Origin: an unicellular cyanobacterium SU2
GTDB lineage: Bacteria > Cyanobacteriota > Cyanobacteriia > Cyanobacteriales > Microcystaceae
Direction of reading: 5' to 3'
Length of the DNA: 64,000 nucleotides
Assembly (NCBI GenBank): GCA_002110465.1
Contig: NEED01000017.1
Coordinates: forward strand, 1 to 64,000
A model generated the notes under the pieces. It had not been told where the DNA came from. It searched no databases and worked only from the letters and a program-made list of their open reading frames with translations. Below, piece after piece: positions 54,151 to 60,886 of this stretch. The first letter of the stretch is position 1. Each line of letters begins with the position of its first letter. The position numbers and the translations under genes were made by a program.

Positions 54151-54576
54151 ATGGATATGGCCTCGGAGGAACAGGTAAAACAGTATCTTGCTCATTGGTT
54201 CCAACTAGGCAAGCAAGTGTTACTTCCTAATCGTCAAGAAAAGTTACGTCCTACTAAAATTTTTGAGGGAAAAAATTATTCTGCTGAATTTGAAAGGGTT
54301 TGGCACTATCTTCTTGAAGTAGATGCCGATTGCTATTTAGAGGGAACCGAACAAACAATACAGCAGCTATTAAGTCCTGAATGGGAGATCATTGAATGTG
54401 CAAGGTGTGAAATGCCTTTTCCTATCACCACTGCCGGAGTTACCTCTTTGGTCTGTCCTTGTTCTGACTTACCAGGTTGGCCAAACAATGAATTGCCACC
54501 TCCACGCTCTGGGGTTGATAGTGAAGCCCATTTAACCCGAATTCGACAAAGAATAAAACACTCAAATGATAATTGA
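54151..54576 (+). CDS. Conserved hypothetical protein with CxxC-type cysteines
   Basis: A protein of about 141 residues. It is helical in the first half (EEQVKQYLAHWFQLGKQVLL) with a C-terminal cysteine set, CARCEMPFP and LVCPCSD, which could bind a metal ion. Start choice: ATG at 54151; an ATG at 54157 and a GTG at 54130 are alternatives. I recall similar cyanobacterial proteins of unknown role. It lies just after the TnpB remnant but its composition looks native. Confidence 0.6.
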   Translation: MDMASEEQVKQYLAHWFQLGKQVLLPNRQEKLRPTKIFEGKNYSAEFERVWHYLLEVDADCYLEGTEQTIQQLLSPEWEIIECARCEMPFPITTAGVTSLVCPCSDLPGWPNNELPPPRSGVDSEAHLTRIRQRIKHSNDN

Positions 54577-54648
54577 TGACATCAATCAAATCCTGTTGAG
54601 TTTAATGGTAAAATTAGGCAAAAATGCCGTAGACAATAAATGCTAACA

Positions 54649-55122
54649 CTAAATTAATCTTTCAGCAGCATTAGCTAACTCTGAGGCGACACGGGCTGAA
54701 TAGGGTTTGATAAGCCACCAAATCAAGGGAGATAGCCAACCCCTTAAAGTAATAGAATAGGAAATATAAGATCCGCAAAGAGTCGATTCTACTTGATAGG
54801 TGATTTTTTGTTCAATCCCTGGAAGAGCCAAGACCCGCAGACTTAATAATTCTCCCGGTCTAACATTTTCTACAAACAAGCGAATGGGAATAGGCGTGAG
54901 GCGTGTAACTGCTTGGTAAATTAATCCAGGTTTGGCAATTAATCCCAAAGGAACATTAGTCTTCGAGAACAGAGGATGCCAAGAAACATCAGCCAAATTG
55001 ACCAATTTTTGCCAAAGAACATCCACGGGAGCAGTGCTAACAACACGATACCTTTTGTAGAGAGAAAAAGCACACAAAAGCTTGCCTTTGACAGCCATTA
55101 ATTTAAAAGAAAAATTGAGCAT
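54649..55122 (-). CDS. SRPBCC (START-like) family protein
   Basis: A 157-residue protein with a lipid-binding-like helix-grip fold: VSTAPVDVLWQKLVNLADVSWHPLF near the start and VRPGELLSLRVLALPGIEQKITYQVES in the middle strands, then a C-terminal helix (YSARVASELANAAERLI). This is the cyclase/dehydrase-like SRPBCC superfamily, which binds hydrophobic ligands. The ligand is unknown. The gene is divergent from psbX, with 270 bases between. Confidence 0.75.
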   Translation of the reverse strand: MLNFSFKLMAVKGKLLCAFSLYKRYRVVSTAPVDVLWQKLVNLADVSWHPLFSKTNVPLGLIAKPGLIYQAVTRLTPIPIRLFVENVRPGELLSLRVLALPGIEQKITYQVESTLCGSYISYSITLRGWLSPLIWWLIKPYSARVASELANAAERLI

Positions 55123-55221
55123 TACAATTGTGCCTCCCGCCTATAATGCTGCGGCAAATCTATTTGACTATAGCACCTAACTTTTGCAACAATCCCTGGT
55201 TAGTTTAAAGGATTAACATTT

Positions 55222-55260
55222 GGTTAAAATATTTAAGAATAAGGTTAATATATTAAGAAA
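55222..55260 (+). promoter_or_regulatory. Two 18-bp direct repeats upstream of psbX, 21-bp period
   Basis: GGTTAAAATATTTAAGAA (55222-55239) and GGTTAATATATTAAGAAA (55243-55260) are near-identical. A third weaker copy (GGTTAGTTTAAAGG) starts at 55198. The centre-to-centre distance of 21 bp, two helical turns, fits cooperative binding of a regulator on one face. They lie about 60 bp upstream of the psbX -35. Confidence 0.45.
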
Positions 55261-55320
55261 TGTTAACAAGCACCAAAACCTAGGCAAAATAGTTTAGGTC
55301 TGGTTGAGTGACTAATTTCC

Positions 55321-55351
55321 TTGACGTAATTGCTTGAAAACCCTTTAAAAT
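55321..55351 (+). promoter_or_regulatory. Possible promoter of psbX
   Basis: TTGACG (55321-55326) and TAAAAT (55346-55351) with a 19-base spacer, 44 bases before the psbX ATG. TTTAAA at 55344 would give 17 bases. Confidence 0.4.
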
Positions 55352-55394
55352 AGGTAACGAAGCCTATCAAAACTAGCAAAGGGTATAAAACTAT

Positions 55395-55514
55395 ATGACA
55401 CCTTCTTTAGCGAATTTCTTGTGGAGTCTGGTTTGGGGAACTGTTATTGTCGTCATCCCCGTCACAGTTGGTTTAATTTTCATTAGCCAAAGCGATAAAA
55501 TCAAGCGTTCATAA
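55395..55514 (+). CDS. psbX: Photosystem II protein X
   Basis: A 39-residue single-helix subunit: MTPSLANFLWSLVWGTVIVV followed by GLIFISQSDKIKRS, closely matching cyanobacterial PsbX. It sits at the edge of PSII near cytochrome b559 (known). It is too short for ordinary ORF filters. A clear terminator follows. Confidence 0.95.
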   Translation: MTPSLANFLWSLVWGTVIVVIPVTVGLIFISQSDKIKRS

Positions 55515-55523
55515 ACTCGATAT

Positions 55524-55555
55524 CCCCACCCAAATGCTATAAGGGTGGGGTTTTT
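55524..55555 (+). terminator. Rho-independent terminator of psbX
   Basis: Perfect 8-bp GC-rich stem, CCCCACCC (55524-55531) / GGGTGGGG (55543-55550), followed by TTTTT. Confidence 0.85.
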
Positions 55556-55685
55556 AGACTTTTTTAAACGACTGTTTCAATCAAAATATTGACAGTTTGT
55601 CAGACAGGTTCATTCCCTAGCTATCTTGAAAGTATAAATCTATTGTCAAAACTCGCTACCATAGAATAGAGAACGGAGAGGGATA

Positions 55686-56570
55686 ATGGTAAACTTTGGG
55701 CTGAATTCGGCCAGCATTCTTGGTATATTCCTAGCAGTAGCGGGAGCCGGCTTATATTTTTTACGGTCTGTCCGTCCCGAATTATCGAGGGATCACGATA
55801 TCTTTTTTGCGGCGGTAGGCTTGTTATGTGGTTTAATTCTGCTGTTTCAAGGATGGCGACTCGATCCCATCTTACAATTTGGACAGTTTCTCCTAACTGG
55901 TTCAGCAATCTTTTTCGCCGTAGAAACCATTCGACTGCGAGGGGCTACGACAGAACAAGCCAGACGAAATTCCCCTTTTGTGGATGATGAGCGTCGAGTT
56001 AGTAAAACCCGTGTCTACACAGAAGCCGAATTAGATCAACTAGAACCGTACGAAGAAGAGGAACGCTATAACGATAAGCGCCGATTGAGAGGATATGAAG
56101 AGCCTCGTAGTAGTCGCAAATCAAGCTATTCTAGGGAAGAACCCCGTAGTTATAGGGATAGCCGCCGCTCAACTCAATCTTACAGCGATCGCGACTCTTC
56201 CCGTCAACGCCGTTCCCGTCGTCCAACTTCTCCTTCTCCTGAATCTTACGATGCTTGGAGTGATCCATCAACAGATATGTGGGAAGAAAGCCCCACTCCT
56301 CGCCGTCCCCGCCGTCCCCGTCCAGAAAGTGGCCCTCCAGAAACGGCTTCTAGACCCCCTAGAAAACGTCGTCCCCATCCCTCATCGAGACAAGACTATT
56401 ATTCGGGTTCCCCTTCTGAAGAACCTACGCCAGCTGATTATGTAGATTATCAACCCATTGATGAACCAAGACCCGAATCAGAAAAGGGGATCAAGCCATC
56501 CAATTCTGATCAAGAACAAAAGGGCGATCGCTATGATGATGACTCAAATTCTGTCCGTTTCGATTATTAA
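55686..56570 (+). CDS. Ycf66 family protein
   Basis: A 294-residue protein. The first ~100 residues hold three membrane helices (SASILGIFLAVAGAGLYFL, DIFFAAVGLLCGLILLFQG, FGQFLLTGSAIFFAVETIRLRG) as in Ycf66 of cyanobacteria and some plastids. The remaining ~190 residues are a disordered tail rich in Arg, Ser and Pro (RRPRRPRPESGPPE). Function unknown; found with photosynthesis genes. The GAGAGGGA site upstream of the ATG is a good ribosome-binding site. It directly precedes the two TolB-like genes. Confidence 0.9.
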   Translation: MVNFGLNSASILGIFLAVAGAGLYFLRSVRPELSRDHDIFFAAVGLLCGLILLFQGWRLDPILQFGQFLLTGSAIFFAVETIRLRGATTEQARRNSPFVDDERRVSKTRVYTEAELDQLEPYEEEERYNDKRRLRGYEEPRSSRKSSYSREEPRSYRDSRRSTQSYSDRDSSRQRRSRRPTSPSPESYDAWSDPSTDMWEESPTPRRPRRPRPESGPPETASRPPRKRRPHPSSRQDYYSGSPSEEPTPADYVDYQPIDEPRPESEKGIKPSNSDQEQKGDRYDDDSNSVRFDY

Positions 56571-56585
56571 TCCCGATTAATTCAG

Positions 56586-57185
56586 GTGAAAACTGGATCG
56601 ATAAAAATAGCCCCAGAACATTGGTTTCAACCTTTGTCTAGTAAACTCTTTGATTCACCTTTCCCGTCGCGTTACGTGGTTCTAGTGATTTTAATAAGTT
56701 TACTAACTTCTTGTAATTTGGTTAACCGTCCTCAAGCTCCCGCTACCCTTAACAGTCGCTACAATGATGGTCAACCGGCTTTAAGTGGAGATGGACGCTG
56801 GTTAGCTTTAGTCTCTAATCGTAATGGCACTAATCAGATTTTACTTTATGATTTACGGGGAAAACAGTTAATTAATTTACCGGGACTCAATCAGAGTAAT
56901 GTGATTCTCGATAGTCCCAGCTTAAGCCGAACCGGACGATATCTGGTGTATATTTCTAGTATTCAGGGGCGGCCAGATGTTGCTTTGTATGATCGAGCTA
57001 CTCGAAGGGCTGAACTATTGACCCAAGGGTATCGTAGTTGGGTGAGAAATCCCCAAATTAGCCCCGACGGACGCTATATTGTCTTTGAAACCGCAAAGCG
57101 CGGTCAATGGGACATTGAGGTATTTGATCGAGGCCCTTTGATCGAGTTAGATATTCTTGATGGTACTCCAGTTGTTAATCCTTAA
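56586..57185 (+). CDS. TolB-like beta-propeller lipoprotein (1)
   Basis: A 199-residue protein, GTG start. The signal segment YVVLVILISLLTSC ends in a lipobox (LTSC), giving a lipid-anchored mature protein. It then holds about three TolB/WD40-like repeats (PALSGDGRWLALVSNRNGTNQILLYDL, SLSRTGRYLVYISS, ISPDGRYIVFETAKRGQWDIEVFD, read in parts). A complete TolB propeller has six blades, so this is a partial or oligomeric propeller. It starts 15 bases after the ycf66 stop and is followed after 3 bases by a paralogue. Confidence 0.82.
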   Translation: MKTGSIKIAPEHWFQPLSSKLFDSPFPSRYVVLVILISLLTSCNLVNRPQAPATLNSRYNDGQPALSGDGRWLALVSNRNGTNQILLYDLRGKQLINLPGLNQSNVILDSPSLSRTGRYLVYISSIQGRPDVALYDRATRRAELLTQGYRSWVRNPQISPDGRYIVFETAKRGQWDIEVFDRGPLIELDILDGTPVVNP

Positions 57186-57188
57186 ACC

Positions 57189-57695
57189 GTGAACCGTTTT
57201 TTCGTCATTTTAATAGTAGTTTTAACCAATCTTTTAAGCAGTTGTGGGGGGTATCCTCGTCTTCTGAAGTTTCCCTTTGATCAAGGGGGACGAGGACTAA
57301 ATAGTCGCTCTTCAGAATTAACCCCTCAAGTCGTTTCTTCTTATATTGTTTTTGTGTCTGATCGCAATGGGTCTCAGGATGTTTATCTATTTGATGCACA
57401 AACACGCAAGTTAATTGATTTACCTGGACTCAATTCTCTTGACGAAGTCGCCTCTCATCCTTCCATTTCTGAAGATGGTCGCTATCTGGTTTTTGCTACC
57501 AGTCGTCAGGGAAAATCGAATATTTATCTTTATGATCGCCAAACCCAACAAAAACGTAGTCTTACTAATAATCTACAAGCAGAGGTTCGTCAGCCGATGA
57601 TTAGTGCTAATGGCGATCGCATTGCTTTTGAAATTGCTCAAGATGGTCAATGGGATATTATGATTTATGATCGTTCTGGCAACCCAATTCAGTAA
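57189..57695 (+). CDS. TolB-like beta-propeller lipoprotein (2)
   Basis: A 168-residue paralogue of the preceding protein, GTG start, with the signal ILIVVLTNLLSSC (lipobox LSSC) and again three blade-like repeats (IVFVSDRNGSQDVYLFD, ISEDGRYLVFATSRQGKSNIYLYD, ISANGDRIAFEIAQDGQWDIMIYD, each read as a segment). The close spacing implies co-translation. The two may pair to form one six-bladed propeller (inference). Confidence 0.82.
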   Translation: MNRFFVILIVVLTNLLSSCGGYPRLLKFPFDQGGRGLNSRSSELTPQVVSSYIVFVSDRNGSQDVYLFDAQTRKLIDLPGLNSLDEVASHPSISEDGRYLVFATSRQGKSNIYLYDRQTQQKRSLTNNLQAEVRQPMISANGDRIAFEIAQDGQWDIMIYDRSGNPIQ

Positions 57696-57735
57696 CAGAA
57701 ACTTCATCATAGTTTTAGCCTAAACTTTTTAGATA

Positions 57736-59163
57736 CTAACTCCATTTTCTTCGCCAAAATAATAATTGTTCTAACCCCTGACTTAACAATTTATTTTCTT
57801 GAAATTTCTGATCTTTCCATTGCTTGACTATTTGGAATAAAATTATAGAAATCGTTGGGGACGGGGGAAATAAATCAGCTAAATTTTGAATAGGGATTTT
57901 ACGATTAATGGCTAAAGCAATAACACTTATAAATTCTTCTCCTAAAAACCCCATGCAATGCCCACCTAAAATCTCTCCATTGAGTCTAGTAATTATCTTA
58001 AAAAATCCTGTCGTTTCTCCAGTTATCTGTGCTTTAAATAGAGTTTTAAAAGACTCTTCAATGACAATAATTCTATTTTTGTATTGTTGTTTGGCTTCGG
58101 TCTCTGTTAGTCCAACTTTGCTAAGAGGGGGATGAGTAAAAATAACAGAAGCTAGGTTATGAGTATTAACTTTAAAACAAGGAAAAAATAATATATTTTT
58201 TAGAGCAACACTGGCCTCATATTGAGCAAGGTTAGTAGGTTTATAATCCCCAATAGCACCCCCACAAGCATAAATTTTAGGATTAGTCGTTTGCAGGTTT
58301 TTGTTGACTTTAATTTTCTCAGGAGTTAGTTTAACCCTGACCCCTTCTAAATTTAAACCTTTAATATTCGGTTGATTACCCATCGCTAGAATAATTTCAT
58401 CAGCTTCAATGGCTTGATTTCCAGCTTGTACCCATTTTTTACCATTAATTTGTTTGACTTGGGTAATGGGACTTTGGGTTAATAATTGTATTCCGTCAGC
58501 TTCTAATTGTGCTTGAATTAATCTTATTACTGAGGGATCTTCTTGGGATAAAATGCATTTTTTTTCGACAACTAAAGTAATTTTTTTGCCTAAACGACCT
58601 AAATTTTGCACTAATTCAATTCCAATTGGGTTGTCTGAGCAAATAATTAATTCATGGGGAAGATTATCCAAACAGAGGGTGTCTGGGGTTAAAAAACCGA
58701 CTTCTGATAGGCCGATAATCGGCGGAATTCGAGGACTAGAACCTGTTGCAATAAGATAAGTGCGCGATCGCAATTTTCGGCTGGGTAAGACCAACGCTTG
58801 TTGGGGAAGACGACAAAATTCTCCAGATTCAAAAATTACATCTACCCCCATTGTTGCTAACATTGCAGGGGAATATTGTTCTTTTAAATTAGCTTTGACT
58901 TGTTGTGTCCAAATCTGAATGTGAGTAGGGTTCAAATTAGATCGGGAAACCCTAGAATTGAGATCCCATTGGGTTGTTATTTTCCACTGCTGTTCAAGAT
59001 GAGTAAAATAGCTAAAAGTGCAACGATCAATTTCTGTATAGTGGTTAGTTTTCTTGTCACCTATAACCCAAGCAACACGGGCTTTAAATTTAGCTGCTTC
59101 TGAGGCGGCGTAAACCGCTTCTGGGGTATTTCCAATTACAACGAGATCATAGTCTAGGGTCAT
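57736..59163 (-). CDS. FAD-dependent pyridine nucleotide-disulfide oxidoreductase-like protein
   Basis: A 475-residue flavoprotein: FAD site LVVIGNTPEAVYAASEAA at the N-terminus, NAD(P) site LIICSDNPIGIELVQNLGRLGKKITLV in the middle, IYACGGAIGDY, and the dimerisation domain VIFTHPPLSKVGLTETEA. It has the overall shape of dihydrolipoamide dehydrogenase/mercuric reductase. The redox-active CxxxxC that should follow the first domain is missing (the region reads TEIDRCTFSYFTHLEQQ), so a disulfide-reductase reaction is unlikely. Start: ATG at 59163; GTG at 59181 is the alternative. Confidence 0.85.
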   Translation of the reverse strand: MTLDYDLVVIGNTPEAVYAASEAAKFKARVAWVIGDKKTNHYTEIDRCTFSYFTHLEQQWKITTQWDLNSRVSRSNLNPTHIQIWTQQVKANLKEQYSPAMLATMGVDVIFESGEFCRLPQQALVLPSRKLRSRTYLIATGSSPRIPPIIGLSEVGFLTPDTLCLDNLPHELIICSDNPIGIELVQNLGRLGKKITLVVEKKCILSQEDPSVIRLIQAQLEADGIQLLTQSPITQVKQINGKKWVQAGNQAIEADEIILAMGNQPNIKGLNLEGVRVKLTPEKIKVNKNLQTTNPKIYACGGAIGDYKPTNLAQYEASVALKNILFFPCFKVNTHNLASVIFTHPPLSKVGLTETEAKQQYKNRIIVIEESFKTLFKAQITGETTGFFKIITRLNGEILGGHCMGFLGEEFISVIALAINRKIPIQNLADLFPPSPTISIILFQIVKQWKDQKFQENKLLSQGLEQLLFWRRKWS

Positions 59164-59291
59164 TTTTGAGTTTAAAGCCACTCTATTTTAATAAAGATGA
59201 TTTTAACAAATGCAAAAATTATTCGAATTGAGCGATCGCATTTGAGTTTATAAAATAATTTAACGAAACTAGGAAGCACACTAGAGAATTG

Positions 59292-59828
59292 TTAGTTGCT
59301 ATATATAATATCTGTCCGTATTACATATTTAATACCATTTTCGACTACACATCCCTTATGCCATAGTCGATGCTCAAAAATTATTGCTTTACCAGTTTTT
59401 GGCGTGATTGAAATCCGATCTTGTCTAAACATCGTCTCACCGCCTTTGAATCCTTCGCTAAGAAAAATTAAAAGTGTAAATAATGTTTCTTTTCCCTCTA
59501 CATTTTGCCGACCATCTTGGTGAATTCTAAATCTTTGTCCTTGGATGTATTTGTAGAAACGAAAATATGGGGATAGGCCAATAGCATATCTATCTTCATA
59601 GACAGGTAAGGAATAGGAAGCTATTTGTTCCCATAATTCATTCGCCAATTGTTTGGAATGTAAATTTACTCTCTCATTATTTCTAATTTTAGGTGAATAT
59701 TTCCTAACATCATTTACTTGAACATCAGCTTGTGAGTAACCTATTTTTTCCGATTTATCGATAAGTTTACTACAGTCTTCAACTGATAAAAGAGATTCTA
59801 TTACTAATATATTTTGGCTTAATTCCAT
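59292..59828 (-). CDS. 2OG-Fe(II) oxygenase (prolyl 4-hydroxylase-like)
   Basis: A 178-residue non-haem iron dioxygenase. Iron ligands are visible as the HxD motif in FRIHQDGRQ and the distal His in EHRLWHKGCVV; the 2-oxoglutarate-binding basic residue is probably in KYVIRTDIIY. The jelly-roll core contains LFTLLIFLSEGFKGGETMF. The size equals the catalytic core of P4H-type enzymes. The substrate (a peptide or small molecule) is unknown. Confidence 0.85.
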   Translation of the reverse strand: MELSQNILVIESLLSVEDCSKLIDKSEKIGYSQADVQVNDVRKYSPKIRNNERVNLHSKQLANELWEQIASYSLPVYEDRYAIGLSPYFRFYKYIQGQRFRIHQDGRQNVEGKETLFTLLIFLSEGFKGGETMFRQDRISITPKTGKAIIFEHRLWHKGCVVENGIKYVIRTDIIYSN

Positions 59829-59863
59829 CCAAATTAATTATTAAAGCAAGTTATCATATTGTT

Positions 59864-60016
59864 GGCGATCGCTTATTTATTCCTAACAGAGTAAGGTGAG
59901 CAAACTTTGAGTATTTTATTTTGAATATCTTATATTTTCATTTTCCATGATAGGCGATCGCTTCTACATCCTCAACAGAGTGGAGTATACAAATTTTGAG
60001 AGTTTGACGTTTTTAT
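59864..60016 (+). repeat. Two diverged copies of a HIP1-led repeat, 89-bp period
   Basis: Copy A (from 59864) and copy B (from 59953) each begin GGCGATCGCTT and share CAACAGAGT- or AACAGAGT-like and AAA(C/T)TTTGAG segments over about 55 bases. The second part of copy B (59994-60016) recurs exactly at 60747-60769. No gene is visible in these bases; a short frame across copy B has no coding character. Confidence 0.65.
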
Positions 60017-60034
60017 TGTATTTTATTCCTTTGT

Positions 60035-60227
60035 TCACTCTACAAAAGCGATCGCTCCAATCAAAGTTAAATGTTGTCCAGGATAAAAAGGCTGTTGGCT
60101 ATAGGCACGAGTTTCCTGAAAAGAACGAGCATATCCACGAGCTAAGGCTAAGTTTGCACCCATTTCATCAATAAATACTAAATCTTCTGGCTTGATTTCT
60201 TTAACTGGTTGCCAATATTCAAATTGT
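60035..60227 (-). pseudogene. IS630-family transposase remnant, frameshifted
   Basis: On the minus strand the sequence reads EYWQPVKEIKPEDLVF, then (with one extra T near 60180) FIDEMGANLALARGYARSF and ETRAYSQQPFYPGQHLTLIGAI. IDEMGxNL is the second catalytic Asp block of IS630 (DDE) transposases. A one-base insertion breaks the frame, and both the N-terminal and C-terminal thirds are absent. The remnant is flanked by HIP1 repeats and lies beside the repeat copies at 59864 and 60747. It is a degraded relic, not a functional gene. Confidence 0.8.
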
Positions 60228-60345
60228 TATTTTAACTTTTAAGTGTACTATACTGAGTCACCAACTGCTGTCAATTGTAGGCAAAAGGAAAAATACTTTT
60301 TACTTTAGCCAATTAAAGCCAAGTTCGTCCATTATTTTTGATCAA

Positions 60346-60657
60346 CTAATCCTCCAAAAAGCGATCACGTCCTAAATGCACATTCCACTCAACCACTCTT
60401 GCAGACTCAGCTAATAACCCATCCCGAACCCGTGGACTCGTATTAACAATAGCGATCGCCTCCTCGACTGTTTCAGCTTTAATTACCCAAATACCTGTTC
60501 CATCATGGGGAACAAACGGACCACAACACAGTAAAATTCCTTTTTGATACTGTTCTTTGAACCAAGATAATTGATCTTTATCATGTTCAGGATGAGTCTG
60601 TTTATACTCGTAATAATTGGGAACCGTTGCTACAACAACTGCAAAAAGTGTTGCCAT
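60346..60657 (-). CDS. YciI-like protein
   Basis: A 103-residue dimeric alpha-beta fold of the YCII/DGPF-type family: TLFAVVVATVPNYYEYKQTHPEH at the start, LLCCGPFVPHDGTGIWVIKAETVEEAIAIV in the middle (read in parts), then a charged C-terminus. Conserved His and Asp residues of the family are present. Function of the family is mostly unknown, with some members in aromatic catabolism. It is flanked by copies of the same 23-bp repeat. Confidence 0.82.
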   Translation of the reverse strand: MATLFAVVVATVPNYYEYKQTHPEHDKDQLSWFKEQYQKGILLCCGPFVPHDGTGIWVIKAETVEEAIAIVNTSPRVRDGLLAESARVVEWNVHLGRDRFLED

Positions 60658-60740
60658 AATTTTTTAAAATTAATAATCTTAGAGAATTTGGATTTATCTA
60701 TTCCCCCCCTTTATAAAGAGGATAGTGGGGTAGGGCTGGC

Positions 60741-60790
60741 AAATTTTTTTGAGAGTTTGACGTTTTTATCCCCGATTTATTTTATCCCTT
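60741..60790 (+). repeat. Dispersed repeat copy near YciI
   Basis: Bases 60747-60769 match 59994-60016 exactly over 23 positions, and the following bases (TTATTTTATCCCTTTG compared with TGTATTTTATTCCTTTG) remain similar. It lies upstream of the YciI gene, which puts direct repeats on both sides of it. Confidence 0.7.
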
Positions 60791-60886
60791 TGCCTATCCT
60801 ACAAAATTGGCGATTGGATAATGAACAGGTTCAAAAGTAACTTTACCTTTAAACCTGCCCTTACAAACTTGAAAGTTAATCACTCA

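Noticed and set aside
56095-56445. 116-codon frame inside ycf66
   Set aside because: Out-of-frame shadow of the Arg/Ser/Pro-rich tail of the Ycf66 protein.
59947-60174. Open frame of 75 codons on the plus strand
   Set aside because: It overlaps HIP1-led repeats and the antisense of an IS630 remnant; no protein-like composition.
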